Source: Prosthecobacter debontii
GTDB lineage: Bacteria > Verrucomicrobiota > Verrucomicrobiia > Verrucomicrobiales > Verrucomicrobiaceae
Reading direction: 5' to 3'
Length of the DNA stretch: 64,000 bases
Assembly: GCF_900167535.1 (NCBI RefSeq)
Contig: NZ_FUYE01000003.1
Location: 168,414-232,413, forward strand
In this document: positions 52,702 to 61,635 of the stretch, one piece after another
Numbering within the stretch: the first letter of the stretch is position 1
Layout: every line of letters begins with the position of its first letter
Made by a program: the position numbers and the translations under genes
The notes under the pieces: generated by a model
What the model was told of the DNA's origin: nothing
The model's input: the letters and a program-made list of their open reading frames with translations, nothing else
Databases searched by the model: none

Positions 52702-53697
52702 ATGAGCAAAGCCCCCATCACAGTTGCAGTCACCGGTGCCGCCGGTCAGATCGGTTATTCCCTTCTTTTCCGCATCGCATCCGGAGCACTTTTCGGCGCC
52801 GATCAGCCCGTGAACTTGCGTCTCATTGAGCGCAATGATGAAAAGGCCATGAAAGGCCTCACGGGCGTCTGCATGGAACTCGACGACTGTGCTTTCCCCC
52901 TACTGAACAGCGTGCACCCCACCTGTGACATCGACGACGGCTTCACCGGCGTGAACTGGGCCCTCCTGGTCGGTTCCGTCCCACGGGGTCCAGGTATGGA
53001 GCGTAAAGACCTCCTCAGCATCAATGGCAAAATCTTCACCGGCCAAGGTCAGGCCATCGAGAAAAACGCCGCTAGCGACGTGCGCGTGCTCGTAGTGGGT
53101 AACCCCTGCAACACCAATTGCTTGATCGCCATGAATAGCGCCAAGAGCATCCCGACCGACCGCTGGTTCGCCATGACCCGCCTGGATGAAAACCGCGCTA
53201 AGAGCCAGCTCGCCGCCAAGGCCGGTGTCCACAGCACCGCTGTCACCAACATGACCATCTGGGGCAACCACAGCGCCACCCAGTATCCCGACTTCTTCAA
53301 CGCCAAGATCAACGGCAAACCCGCCACTGACTCCATCAGCGACACCGAGTGGCTGCAGGGCCCTTTCATCAGCACCGTGCAGAAGCGTGGTGCTGCCATC
53401 ATCGAGGCTCGCGGTCTTTCCTCCGCCGCCTCCGCTGCCAATGCCGCTTGCGACACCGTTTACAGCCTCACCCGCCCCACCCCAGCCAGCGACTGGACCA
53501 GCGTCGCCGTCTGCTCCGATGGCAGCTACGGCATCGAAAAAGGCCTCATGTTCTCCTTCCCGATCCGCACCGACGGTAGCAAGTGGGAGATCGTCCAAGA
53601 CGTGCCCGTCAATGAGTTCAGCCAAGCCAAGATCAAGGCCACCGAAGACGAGCTCAAAGAAGAGCGCGCTGCTGTGACCGAACTCGGTCTCATTTGA
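52702..53697 (+). CDS. mdh: Malate dehydrogenase
   Basis: The 331-residue protein interconverts malate and oxaloacetate with NAD(H) in the TCA cycle. The NAD site is [18 protein letters not shown]. The substrate and catalytic residues lie in [14 protein letters not shown] and [17 protein letters not shown] (the catalytic His in the GNHSA motif). The type resembles cytosolic/plant-like MDH (about 330 residues), common in Bacteria of this group. It ends before an intrinsic terminator. Confidence 0.96.
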   Translation: MSKAPITVAVTGAAGQIGYSLLFRIASGALFGADQPVNLRLIERNDEKAMKGLTGVCMELDDCAFPLLNSVHPTCDIDDGFTGVNWALLVGSVPRGPGMERKDLLSINGKIFTGQGQAIEKNAASDVRVLVVGNPCNTNCLIAMNSAKSIPTDRWFAMTRLDENRAKSQLAAKAGVHSTAVTNMTIWGNHSATQYPDFFNAKINGKPATDSISDTEWLQGPFISTVQKRGAAIIEARGLSSAASAANAACDTVYSLTRPTPASDWTSVAVCSDGSYGIEKGLMFSFPIRTDGSKWEIVQDVPVNEFSQAKIKATEDELKEERAAVTELGLI

Positions 53698-53750
53698 TGG
53701 ATCTCTCCACGGAGAGCCCAAACAGACCCGTCCTCCTTGTCTTTCCTCCA

Positions 53751-53783
53751 AGCCACCCAGGCCCAGCCTCGGGTGGCTTTTTC
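53751..53783 (+). terminator. Intrinsic terminator after mdh
   Basis: AGCCACCC (53751-53758) pairs with GGGTGGCT (53771-53778), followed by TTTTTC. It lies 53 bases after the mdh stop. Confidence 0.85.
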
Positions 53784-53935
53784 TTAGATTCGATATGGCT
53801 AGACAGGTGGAGTACAGGCTGAGGGATGAAGTTCGCATCTCCCGACTCAAATCAGGGCTATCGAGTATCTTAATGGATCTTGTGGCCCAACAAGAAGGTA
53901 TCGAGGGGAGCGCGCAGGCTCATCGCCGCCGTGGA

Positions 53936-54208
53936 TCATGTCACCTCATAGCCAAAACTTTCGAGCTGCATCCGCAACTTCTCAAAACCGGAGGTCCAAA
54001 AGAACACTGAGGCCCAGAACACGACGAACTCCGGCAGCTCATCCTGAGTGTGCTCGATGCGCAACCCCACCGAGAACCACCCCCGATGCCTGTGCAATCC
54101 CCGGATGCAGCTCCGTGGAAAGTGATACTCACGACCGAGACACGTGACACGCAGCGCCTCGCGCATCGCCGGAAAGCTTGGCCAGTGGAAAGCTTGCATA
54201 AAAGCCAT
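53936..54208 (-). CDS. Cassette gene, hypothetical protein
   Basis: The 90-residue protein has no named family. The C-terminal half looks strongly protein-like (HRGWFSVGLRIEHTQDELPE, then FVVFWASVFFW, then LRMQLESFGYEV). It starts about 50 bases after the recombination point of attC site 1 and reads away from it. It forms the left-most cassette of the cluster. No matching attC was identified after its stop, so it may be the terminal cassette or its site is degenerate. Confidence 0.55.
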   Translation of the reverse strand: MAFMQAFHWPSFPAMREALRVTCLGREYHFPRSCIRGLHRHRGWFSVGLRIEHTQDELPEFVVFWASVFFWTSGFEKLRMQLESFGYEVT

Positions 54209-54257
54209 CGGTTATCATTCCGCCCGTTTGGGTAAACGTCGTCATATTCGATTTGCG

Positions 54258-54354
54258 GGCTAACGTTTCAGATCAGAGACCGAGCAGTTGGCGCGGAGCG
54301 TGCGCAGCACGATCCGTGACAATCAATCGTGTTCCCTCTAGCACTTCGTTAGGC
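54258..54354 (-). repeat. attC-like site 1
   Basis: Ends are GGCTAAC (54258-54264) and GTTAGGC (54348-54354), complementary R boxes. It lies 43 bases after the cupin stop, on the correct side for a minus-strand cassette. The inner pairing is weaker than in sites 2 to 4. Confidence 0.7.
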
Positions 54355-54396
54355 TCATTGACGTCAATGCATAGAATCGGGTCTACAGAGATACGA

Positions 54397-54846
54397 TTAT
54401 GAGCTTACCGGAGGTAGAAACTCGAGACCATATCTGTCCGCGATTTCCATCACGCGAGGGATTGCTTGTTCTTGCGGGCTCAGCCTGCCCACTTCATCGA
54501 AAAATTCCTCAAAACCTGCCGGGGTAATGGTCACCACCATCCGACCTGGATTGCGGCCCACACAACGATAAGCGTGCGGCACTCCACGCGGTGCAAATAT
54601 CGTCGCGCCCTTTGTGGCCTTAAAGGCCTGCCCACCGCAGGTAAATTCATATTCACCTTCGATAATCTGAAATGTCTCATCTTCCCGATGATGAATATGC
54701 GGAGGCGGACCCTCGTCGGGCTTATCGATCGATTCTATCACGCTTAAAGCGCCGCCTGTATCGCGTCCGTGGAGACGGATCGTGATGGCATTTCCGATAA
54801 CATTGACTAACTTCCCTTCGGCGAACGGAATGTGGATGGGGTTCAT
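54397..54846 (-). CDS. Cassette-encoded cupin-domain protein
   Basis: The 149-residue protein is a single cupin with PPPHIHHREDETFQIIEGEY (metal-binding His-x-His and Glu), then GGQAFKATKGATIFAPRGVP and a final HAYRCVG. The start at MNPIHIPFAEGK lies 29 bases after the recombination point of attC site 2, so the cassette geometry supports it. Upstream reading in the same frame passes through the attC site and is not native. Cupins of this type bind metals and small molecules or act as dioxygenases. Confidence 0.82.
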   Translation of the reverse strand: MNPIHIPFAEGKLVNVIGNAITIRLHGRDTGGALSVIESIDKPDEGPPPHIHHREDETFQIIEGEYEFTCGGQAFKATKGATIFAPRGVPHAYRCVGRNPGRMVVTITPAGFEEFFDEVGRLSPQEQAIPRVMEIADRYGLEFLPPVSS

Positions 54847-54874
54847 GTGAGGGTTCAGAAATATGTTCGAGTCT

Positions 54875-54998
54875 GCCGAACGTCGAAGTCCTCTCACACC
54901 TGCCCGGGGGCGAGGCTTCGACTGTGGGATGAGGGTGAAATGGTCGTGACGGATTGAATTCGCGGCGGGCAGGTATTGAGAGCGACGCCTTGTTCGCC
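54875..54998 (-). repeat. attC-like site 2
   Basis: Ends are GCCGAAC (54875-54881) and GTTCGCC (54992-54998). The inner arms CTCTCACACCTGCCCG and CGGGCAGGTATTGAGAG are nearly perfect reverse complements, giving the strongest stem of the four sites. It separates the cupin cassette from the 118-residue cassette protein. Confidence 0.8.
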
Positions 54999-55015
54999 TT
55001 TCTGTTTCTTTGGAT

Positions 55016-55372
55016 TTAGGTAGATTGAGAGCTCTGAACTGCCTCAAGAAACTTCTCCTCGCATCGAATCAATCGATCATAGGAGTCGTTGTCGAATGGT
55101 GCAGATCGTCCACTGCAATTGTAGGCTGTCTTTGCGGCGTTCTCTGCGACATAGGCAAAGATTGAATCCAAATCAGTCTTCCCATGCGCTTCATTCGCAA
55201 GGGTGATATTGACTCGGATCGCGTTGAACTGATCGTGGGCCTCATACCACCGGCTAGGATCTCGAAGGATGGCAACCAGACGATCATATTCAGGCCGCAC
55301 CGATACAAATGGCAAGTTGCTCTCCATGATCGTCAATACGCGCAATGCGTGATCCGATGTGTAGGTGATCAT
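55016..55372 (-). CDS. Cassette gene, 118-residue hypothetical protein
   Basis: The protein MITYTSDHALRVLTIMESNL reads through a helical body and ends LEAVQSSQST. No family is recognised. The ATG at 55372 lies 12 bases after the recombination point of attC site 3, normal cassette spacing. The same frame continues upstream through the attC into the neighbouring cassette gene, so this protein could also appear as the C-terminal half of a fusion. Confidence 0.65.
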   Translation of the reverse strand: MITYTSDHALRVLTIMESNLPFVSVRPEYDRLVAILRDPSRWYEAHDQFNAIRVNITLANEAHGKTDLDSIFAYVAENAAKTAYNCSGRSAPFDNDSYDRLIRCEEKFLEAVQSSQST

Positions 55373-55978
55373 TTTGTGGCGAACGTCTCGGATCAGGCGA
55401 CGGCGAGTGCAAGACGTTGCTGACATGACTGATAGCCTTCGAGCCGTTGCCTCCAGCGTTTTGTTCGCCCCCGTTTGGCTGGTGGCCTTCTTCGGTTCCT
55501 TTTTCTGCTTCAGTATCTCACGAACTCGGTCAAGCACAGTAGCCTTCGGCTGAAATGTCATCGGAAATCTTTGTTCTGGAGCCGAATACCATTCGATCTT
55601 GTCATCCTTCAAGGGGCGAAGCGAAAGGTTCCAATTCGCACCCACCCACAAGTCACCATCTCGCCTCAAAAACGCCAAATACAGACCAGCAGCTAAGTGG
55701 CACTGAGCACAGATGAATGTCTCATCTCCAAATAGAGTAAAAGCATCTGGTATAGTTCCCGCAACCCACTCTACAACCTTAGCTCCAGCACTCCTGCGGT
55801 ATGTCCAAGTCGCCCCCTTCTGATCGCTATCAACCGGCTCGGACAATTGGATGATGGCAATGGCAGTGGATTGAGTGACGAGTTGAGGCTCGGTCTGAAA
55901 ATATGCCTTCGCGGCTGCGTCATTTCGCACCACGAACAAAGCGACGAGAAGAGTGATGATCGACTTCACACTGTGCAT
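55016..55978 (-). CDS. Cassette secreted protein reading through attC site 3 into the next cassette
   Basis: A 320-residue frame starts at 55978 with a signal peptide (MHSVKSIITLLVALFVVRND). A small secreted domain with FICAQCHLAAGLYLAFLRRD follows, resembling NTR/TIMP-type secreted proteins only loosely. At about residue 170 the frame enters attC site 3 (translated as GANKTLEATARRLS) and, lacking a stop, continues into the 118-residue cassette protein. The native protein probably has about 170 residues plus attC-encoded tail; whether the fusion is made is unknown. Confidence 0.6.
   Translation of the reverse strand: MHSVKSIITLLVALFVVRNDAAAKAYFQTEPQLVTQSTAIAIIQLSEPVDSDQKGATWTYRRSAGAKVVEWVAGTIPDAFTLFGDETFICAQCHLAAGLYLAFLRRDGDLWVGANWNLSLRPLKDDKIEWYSAPEQRFPMTFQPKATVLDRVREILKQKKEPKKATSQTGANKTLEATARRLSVMSATSCTRRRLIRDVRHKMITYTSDHALRVLTIMESNLPFVSVRPEYDRLVAILRDPSRWYEAHDQFNAIRVNITLANEAHGKTDLDSIFAYVAENAAKTAYNCSGRSAPFDNDSYDRLIRCEEKFLEAVQSSQST
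55378..55469 (-). repeat. attC-like site 3
   Basis: Ends are GGCGAAC (55378-55384) and GTTCGCC (55463-55469). The inner segments GGCGACGGC and GCCGTTGCC pair with one G-U. Site 4 has the same length and the same GAGCCGTTGCCnCCAG segment. Confidence 0.82.
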
Positions 55979-56001
55979 GACGGCGGTGGACTTGGTTGCT
56001 T

Positions 56002-56093
56002 GGTCGAACATCTAAGCTGTGGCGGCGGTGAGCGCAAGACTCCGTTCATGCGACAGGCAGCTACGAGCCGTTGCCACCAGTGTTTTGTTCGGC
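56002..56093 (-). repeat. attC-like site 4
   Basis: Ends are GGTCGAAC (56002-56009) and GTTCGGCC region (56087-56094). It shares length (92 bases) and the right-arm segment with site 3. It covers the stop codon of the membrane-protein cassette. Confidence 0.8.
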
Positions 56094-56543
56094 CTCGTCA
56101 GTTAGGCTGATATGGTCATCTTGAGTCTGGTATGGTTGCCCTCCGACAGGCCAGTAGAGCAAAGAGAACGTCGCCAGAAAAAATGCTGGCAGTGCAACAA
56201 AGGAATGAAGCCGCGAGGCTGTGACTGTGTCCCCAACAGAGTTGGTGTATGTGTATGGCTCTTGCATCCCAAGGAAACGCCCAAAAACGAGGACCACGAT
56301 GGATGCAATGAGAACGGACGCAGCAGGCCTTCTGCCAGAATACCATATCTTCGCAAACCAAGGCATCTTACGGCACAGGCCGAGAACTAGCACAATGGGA
56401 AGCGAGATGGCCAATAGCAAGCTCGCAACGAAAGGTGCGCCGATCAACGACATGATGCTGTCGTAGTCGTCAAACAGCTTCAGGCAGAAGAAAATGCTCC
56501 ACAACATGACCGAAGTAAGTAAGTAGCGTGGTTTCTGAATCAC
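56061..56543 (-). CDS. Cassette-encoded small membrane protein
   Basis: The 160-residue protein starts with GTG and has four predicted membrane helices (about residues 8-24, 30-55, 72-90, 112-130). It ends inside attC site 4, where the attC supplies its last residues and stop (QNTGGNGS). Ending within the attC is common for cassette genes. No family is recognised. A possible fifth attC-like site (GGGCGAAC at 56561-56568 with GTTTGGGC at 56621-56628) lies just upstream, but its pairing is weak. Confidence 0.7.
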   Translation of the reverse strand: MIQKPRYLLTSVMLWSIFFCLKLFDDYDSIMSLIGAPFVASLLLAISLPIVLVLGLCRKMPWFAKIWYSGRRPAASVLIASIVVLVFGRFLGMQEPYTYTNSVGDTVTASRLHSFVALPAFFLATFSLLYWPVGGQPYQTQDDHISLTDEAEQNTGGNGS

Positions 56544-56716
56544 GAGCGGCTCCGTTGGTTGGGCGAACTAGTTGATGAAAAACAATTCTGTCGAGGATGT
56601 CAACAGTGTGATGGACCACTGTTTGGGCGAGTCCGAACGAGTTTACAACTCCATGGATGTCTCTTTTGGCATAGATACCGCCGATAAGCAACATTACTGA
56701 CGGTTATGACGCCACC

Positions 56717-57031
56717 TCATATCTGCACAAACGCCGTATCGAGATGATACTCGCCTGAACGACAACCCAGCACGCGGACAAAGTAGGCGTCAAGCCACTC
56801 CGTAACAGGCTCCACTTCAAACGGAGTGACTTCGAAAGTCGCGAACTTGTTCTCTTCCCAACAATTGAGCTTTGTCGAAATCAACGACAGCCCGAGTTTG
56901 CTGAGCCTTTCCTCGGGGTTATCTGAGTACGGATAAGCAGCGTTGACGGTCTGATCGAACACTTGCACCCATTGTTCGGAATCACCCGCAACTTCAAATG
57001 TCACACAGGTATCGGGAGCCCCTTCGACCAC
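56717..57031 (-). CDS. Probable cassette gene, hypothetical protein
   Basis: The 104-residue frame opens with GTG and reads well as protein (TCVTFEVAGDSEQWVQVFDQ, then RLSKLGLSLISTKLNCWEEN, ending SGEYHLDTAFVQI). No family is recognised. The in-frame sequence extends about 10 codons further upstream to a stop, so the true start is uncertain. It is on the same strand as its cassette-like neighbours, but no clear attC follows it. Confidence 0.55.
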   Translation of the reverse strand: MVEGAPDTCVTFEVAGDSEQWVQVFDQTVNAAYPYSDNPEERLSKLGLSLISTKLNCWEENKFATFEVTPFEVEPVTEWLDAYFVRVLGCRSGEYHLDTAFVQI

Positions 57032-57114
57032 TTTTTGAAGAGTAAGACGAATCTACGCGAGTGGCTGTCTGTCACTGCCCTTCGAATCCGCCCCGGAACG
57101 AACCATGGATTGTC

Positions 57115-57558
57115 CTAAATCGGCGCTTCACGATCAATTCGTTCTCGACGCTCAATCAAGCCTTCGACCATTTCAATTATTTCGTCAGGTACGGCTTGAT
57201 CTGCGACCGTAACTCGAAGGATCTCCATCAATTCGTTTCGGACTACCGCGTCCAGATTTGAGCTCAAGATTCGATTGATCATCAAAACGCCATTGTAAGA
57301 CGGCTTGCGTCTCACGGACGCCTTCAACGCTGGGAGATAGTTGGGATAGTAGCGCTCAACGTGATGAACGAGTGTTCCTGGTGCACCGCAATCCGCATCA
57401 GGAGCTGTCTCGAAAAATTCAAAAATGGCCGGATAGACGGAGTCAGCAATCTCAGGTGCGAGTTGCTCAACCAATTGATCGACATGAAGCACAAACTCGT
57501 CCACATAAGGATCAAGGCGCATCAATTGGTTTCGAAAATCGTCGGTGTTTGTGATCAT
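57115..57558 (-). CDS. Probable cassette gene, immunity-like helical protein
   Basis: The 147-residue protein is helical and acidic (LDPYVDEFVLHVDQLVEQLA, then VHHVERYYPNYLPALKASVR, then MEILRVTVADQAVPDEIIEM). In style it resembles small immunity or HEAT-like proteins, but no family is firmly recognised. Small solitary proteins of this type are common in integron arrays. No attC was recognised on either side. Confidence 0.6.
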   Translation of the reverse strand: MITNTDDFRNQLMRLDPYVDEFVLHVDQLVEQLAPEIADSVYPAIFEFFETAPDADCGAPGTLVHHVERYYPNYLPALKASVRRKPSYNGVLMINRILSSNLDAVVRNELMEILRVTVADQAVPDEIIEMVEGLIERRERIDREAPI

Positions 57559-57716
57559 TGTCTTCTTCAGTGGACAGGTGGCTTATGGCAAATCTGTCGA
57601 CATGCCAGCAGCCCAATCTCCGACAGCTTTCGGTATCATTCTGTTACTCGCAATGATGTTTTTACAGATGCCCGCACATGGCTCGGCGTTGTCTGTTTGC
57701 ATTGCCGAGTTGACCA

Positions 57717-58199
57717 TTAGTAATCATGGGTCCACCACTCAAAGATAACCTGCCCTGCTCGGACGACGATGAAACCTTTGCCGATTCGCTCCGAAGTTTG
57801 GAGTGAATCAAATTGGAACAATTGATCTCCGGGAAGGATCTCGCGCCGCAAGCGGATGAGTTCGGGAGCGTCTTTCAGAAGTTCTGTGATCGCCTCCTTA
57901 TAGTAAGCGCGTGGCATCATCCCGCTGCCTTTAACTCCGTCGATGATCCACGGGTTGCTCTTGTCAGACTGGATCTGCGAGAGTGCGATGATTTGCTGAA
58001 TGCGCTCAGTGTGGATCATCGATTCCAGTTCCTCAAGAGACAGCCTTTTGGAAATCCACGCCGGTTTCACGGTCGATCCCTGATATTTAGGGACGTCACT
58101 CGGCTCCGCCGCTTGGATGGTGTCGGCACCAAGTCCGGCTAACCAAATGAATGGAACCAAAAATATCTGATTGGTAAAACGCGCACGGCAACACCTCAC
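57717..58199 (-). CDS. Hypothetical secreted protein, right end of the cassette-like run
   Basis: Reading from the GTG at 58199 gives 160 residues with a good signal peptide (RFTNQIFLVPFIWLAGLGAD, cut near IQA). The mature helical part includes LSLEELESMIHTERIQQIIA and a C-terminal EWWTHDY. The frame stays open far upstream, but those residues look like noise. Family is unknown. It is the last minus-strand gene before a 780-base gap and comM. Confidence 0.5.
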   Translation of the reverse strand: MRCCRARFTNQIFLVPFIWLAGLGADTIQAAEPSDVPKYQGSTVKPAWISKRLSLEELESMIHTERIQQIIALSQIQSDKSNPWIIDGVKGSGMMPRAYYKEAITELLKDAPELIRLRREILPGDQLFQFDSLQTSERIGKGFIVVRAGQVIFEWWTHDY

Positions 58200-58980
58200 T
58201 CGCTGATGATGATGCGCTACAAGTCCTTTGAGTCCGTCAAAGAACGCGATGACCGGCCGTTTTGCCGAGTGCCAACAGGTCTGCGACTTCATGATCACCA
58301 CTTTGACAAAAACACCGTCGTTAGGCAATCCAAGGTTCGAGGAGCAGAGGAAGTTGTCCGTTGGATGCCTGTCGAGAGGCTGCGCAGGCGGAGAGATGGG
58401 AGAGCGAGTATGGCGAAACCTACTCGCCTCATTTTCTAAGGATGGGGGGAGGCCATGGAAACGGGTGTGTGTTTGTTCCACAGGGGAATTGGGGATGACT
58501 TCATGATCACAAACGTTTAAACCTCCCTCGGACTTCGACGCGGTTACCCGCACACGGAGTGTGCGGACCACTTTGCTGTGCCATGCGGCGGTCAGAGCCT
58601 GCCCACGCGACTTGGCACCTGCTTTTGCAGAAGTTAACCCAACCTGATCGGGGCATGAGTAGGGAGACCAAACAGCGTTCTTGGATGGATGGAAATGATA
58701 AGGGACCGGGAGGCGCCGTTAAAACAAGGTGTGAGGGCAGCTTGCCTCATGATGACGGCAGGATCACCGCAGTCTCGGGACCGGTGCCGTCACGAGGTGT
58801 GCGTTAGGTATTCCCAGCGGAAGTTTTGTAGACAAAGTGAAAAAGGTCTACAAAACGGGATTCACGATCCTGCCCAGGCAGGCGGCGTTGAGAGCGCGTT
58901 TGGAGAAATCGCATGAGGATCATAGGTCGATTCACCCTCGGACTTGCATTCCGATCATCCTAGGGTTGGATCTAGCCACC
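58200..58980. other. Gap between the cassette-like run and comM, no supported gene
   Basis: No credible gene is seen. The stretch contains isolated GTTAGG motifs (about 58318 and 58804) that could be remnants of attC R boxes, but no paired partner at proper distance was found. The 3' part should hold the comM promoter. Confidence 0.4.
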
Positions 58981-60036
58981 ATGGTTGCCCGCACCTACTC
59001 TGCCACCCTCCTCGGCGTCAATGCCATTGAGGTGGAAATCGAGTCTTTCGACAGTGGCGGGAACCCCAAGATGTTCATCGTCGGGCTACCGGATGCCTCG
59101 GTGAAAGAGAGTCGGGAGCGGGTGACGGCAGCGATTTCCTCCTGCGGGTTTGCCCTGAATGAGGGCACGACCACAGTAAACCTTGCGCCAGCGGATTTGA
59201 AAAAGGAGGGCCCAGGGTTTGACCTGCCCATCGCCATCTCGCTGATCGCGCATCGGGTGAAGATCCCCATCCGCATCCTGGCGGAAACGGCGATGGTGGG
59301 GGAGCTAGCACTGAATGGAGAACTGCGACCCGTGCGCGGTCTGCTGGCAATCGCGCTGGAGGCCCGAGCACGCGGACGCAAGCGACTGCTGGTGCCGAAA
59401 CGAGCCGCCACGGAAGCCAGTGTGGTGGCGGGGATCGACATCATCGGCGTGAGTCACCTGCGGGAGGTGGTGGAGTATCTGAAGGGCGAGATCGAACTCG
59501 CTCCCGAGCCTTGCCGTGCCACGGAGTTCTTCGCTGCGGCAGCTCACTACGACATCGACTTTGCCGATGTGAAAGGTCAAGGCGATGCCAAGCGCGCCAT
59601 CGAAGTGGCCGTGGCCGGTGGACATAACATCCTGATGGTAGGTCCACCGGGAACCGGGAAATCGATGATCGCCAAACGAGTGGGCACGATCATGCCCTCC
59701 ATGACGGAGGAGGAAGCCATCGAGACCACCAAGATTCACAGTGTGGGAGGTCTACTCAGTGAAAAGCAGGCCTTTGTCGCGACAAGGCCTTTTCGTTCCC
59801 CTCACCACACGATCAGTGATGCGGGGCTGCTCGGCGGCGGCACCAATCCTGGGCCCGGGGAAGTGAGCCTGTCGCACAATGGAGTCCTCTTTCTGGATGA
59901 GCTGCCCGAGTTTCGCCGCAGCACGCTGGAGGTGATGCGCCAGCCTCTGGAGGATGGAAAAGTGACAATCTCGCGGGCCGTGGGTTCCGTGACATTTCCC
60001 GCATCCTTTTTGTTAGTCTCTGCCATGAATCCTTGA
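58981..60036 (+). pseudogene. comM: comM/yifB Mg-chelatase-like ATPase gene, interrupted by an inserted element
   Basis: The frame gives 351 residues of a protein usually about 500 long. The start at [19 protein letters not shown] is the family opening. The N-terminal Lon-like domain ([14 protein letters not shown]) and the AAA+ domain with Walker A GPPGTGKS (221-228) and Walker [11 protein letters not shown] are present. It stops at [13 protein letters not shown] followed by TGA, exactly where family members read AMNPCPCG. The C-terminal third is missing from the window. ComM helps branch migration during natural transformation, so that function is probably lost unless the element excises. 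Confidence 0.9.
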
Positions 60037-61531
60037 CGCTACATTGCCCTTTTTCAGCTTCTTGAAATGAGGGAAAGTGAATCATTTCAATGATGACTTC
60101 CTCGTTCCCGACGGTGATCGTCCGTGCGATGAGGTTCACGATGTCGCGTTTCTCCGTGTTCGATAGGCCGGGCCATCGTTCATAGAGATTGGTCGCCTCG
60201 GCGGCTAGCTGCTCCTGGCTCAGGCCGTCCACCTGCAAGAGGGCGATCTGCGCCTCGACCTGCGGCAGCTCGGCTTCGAGCTGTTTGCGCCGCTCGGTTG
60301 CAGGGCCGTCCATTTCGCCGAAACGCTCGGCTGTGATTTTCCTCGCCATGTAGAGCTTCAGGATGTGCTCCGACTCCTCTCGCAGCCGCGCTATGTCCTG
60401 CCGCATCGTCTGGGCGAGCGCCTGCTTCTCGCGCAAGCCGTCGCTGACGCGCTCGATGTAGTGCTTGAGTGTGTCAGGGTTAACGCAGTAGTCGCGGACG
60501 TGCTCGCGGAAGAGGTGCTCTAGGTCGTCGCAAGGTATGCGATGACGGCACTTCGAGCATACATACTTTGGTGAGTTGCTGAAGACATACATCTTCCCGC
60601 CGCACGCGCAGCGAACCGCGCCTGTGAAGATGTGGTCGGACAACTTACCGGGCTTCTGGCGGGATGCGCGGCGGCTGTCGAGAATGTCATTGCACTGCTG
60701 CCAAAGCTCCACAGAGACAATCGGCTCGACGCTCGTATAAACGTGCTCGCTCTCCGGCTTCAGCTCCCACTTGCGGCCAAGGTTCTTGGTGAAGTTGCTG
60801 CGGTATAGCCCCTTGGAGGTTGGGTCGCGGATTAGGCGCTCGACACTGGTATCGCTCCACTTGCTGCCGTCGCGCGTGCGATGCCCGCGTTCGTTCAGGA
60901 GCCGTGCAACCGTCTTGCGGCGCTTGTGCTCGGCGAAGAGTTCGTAGATGAGGCGGCGCACGGGCGCTTCCTTCGGGTCGGGGCGCAGCCGCTTGTCGTC
61001 CCAGACGTAGCCGAAAGACGCGCGGCCTCCGAGGGGTTTGCCGAGCTTCGCCCTTACGGCGACGGAGGCGCGAACGCGGTCAACGATCTCCTCGCGCTCC
61101 CACTGCGCCATCGCCGCCACCATGTTGTAGAAGAGGCGTCCTGAAGGGGTACTCGTGTCGATGCTCTCCTGGAGCGACACGAGGTCGGCATTGTGGGCGC
61201 GGAAGTAATCCGAGAAATCCATTAGCTCGCGGGCGTTGCGAGTGAGGCGGGCGAGCTTCGAGAATACCAGCGCGGCAATGTGGCCGCGCTTCACGTCGGC
61301 CATCATCCGCCGCGTCTCCGGGTGGTCCATGACTGCTTTGCCTGACACCCCGGCGAGGTCGTATGTCTCAACCACTTCCCAGTCTTTCGCGGCGCAGTAG
61401 TGCTCGGCGCGTGCGCGGTGGTGCTCCGGGCTGTCGCCTTGTGCCTGATCTTCGGTCGAGACGCGAATCCAGACGCCGACTCGCTTGGCTCCAGATTGTA
61501 AAAAAGGCAATGCGGGCATAGCTACAGACAA
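59813..61531 (-). CDS. Large serine recombinase of the element inserted in comM
   Basis: The 572-residue frame has a resolvase catalytic domain ([13 protein letters not shown] with Ser25; later [16 protein letters not shown]), a recombinase domain and a zinc ribbon with CACGGKM and CSKC (about residues 305-333). A coiled coil around 370-450 follows. Native sequence runs to about residue 497, near 60036. There the element ends and the frame continues for about 74 residues antisense to comM, so the host provides the stop. Large serine recombinases integrate at specific target genes; comM is the target here. In the excised circle a different C-terminus would be made. Confidence 0.92.
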   Translation of the reverse strand: MSVAMPALPFLQSGAKRVGVWIRVSTEDQAQGDSPEHHRARAEHYCAAKDWEVVETYDLAGVSGKAVMDHPETRRMMADVKRGHIAALVFSKLARLTRNARELMDFSDYFRAHNADLVSLQESIDTSTPSGRLFYNMVAAMAQWEREEIVDRVRASVAVRAKLGKPLGGRASFGYVWDDKRLRPDPKEAPVRRLIYELFAEHKRRKTVARLLNERGHRTRDGSKWSDTSVERLIRDPTSKGLYRSNFTKNLGRKWELKPESEHVYTSVEPIVSVELWQQCNDILDSRRASRQKPGKLSDHIFTGAVRCACGGKMYVFSNSPKYVCSKCRHRIPCDDLEHLFREHVRDYCVNPDTLKHYIERVSDGLREKQALAQTMRQDIARLREESEHILKLYMARKITAERFGEMDGPATERRKQLEAELPQVEAQIALLQVDGLSQEQLAAEATNLYERWPGLSNTEKRDIVNLIARTITVGNEEVIIEMIHFPSFQEAEKGQCSVKDSWQRLTKRMREMSRNPRPARLSLFHPPEAGASPPACCGETRAAHPERGLHCATGSLPRAQDWCRRRAAPHH

Positions 61532-61635
61532 TAGCGAGCTTGTTCTTTCTTCAATCTAAAACTTGGCTATTCACGGATGGTGAAATCAGCCGAAGGCGGT
61601 TGCGTGGAGCAAGAATATCCACTCAAATAGAGCGC

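Larger units (their letters stand above)
53936..56570 (-). mobile_element. Gene-cassette cluster with attC-like sites, no integron integrase in the window (CALIN-type)
   Basis: Four attC-like sites (54258-54354, 54875-54998, 55378-55469, 56002-56093) separate short minus-strand genes. Each site has complementary R boxes of the type xxxAAC/GTTxxx at its ends and an imperfect inner palindrome. They lie 3' to genes in the same orientation, and each next gene begins shortly after the preceding recombination point, as in integron cassettes. The last two sites are both 92 bases and share GAGCCGTTGCCnCCAG. Further minus-strand genes continue to 58199 without clear sites. No integron integrase gene is seen near the cluster. 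Confidence 0.75.

Noticed and set aside
56470-56694. 74-codon minus-strand frame overlapping the membrane-protein cassette
   Set aside because: It overlaps the better supported gene and a possible attC region and has no recognisable features.
57545-57748. Plus-strand hydrophobic frame between two cassette genes
   Set aside because: It overlaps both neighbours on the opposite strand and runs against the common orientation; likely chance.
58138-58326. GGCTAACC and GTTAGGC as another attC pair
   Set aside because: The spacing of about 190 bases is too long and the inner pairing is absent; the left motif also falls inside the coding sequence of the last small gene.
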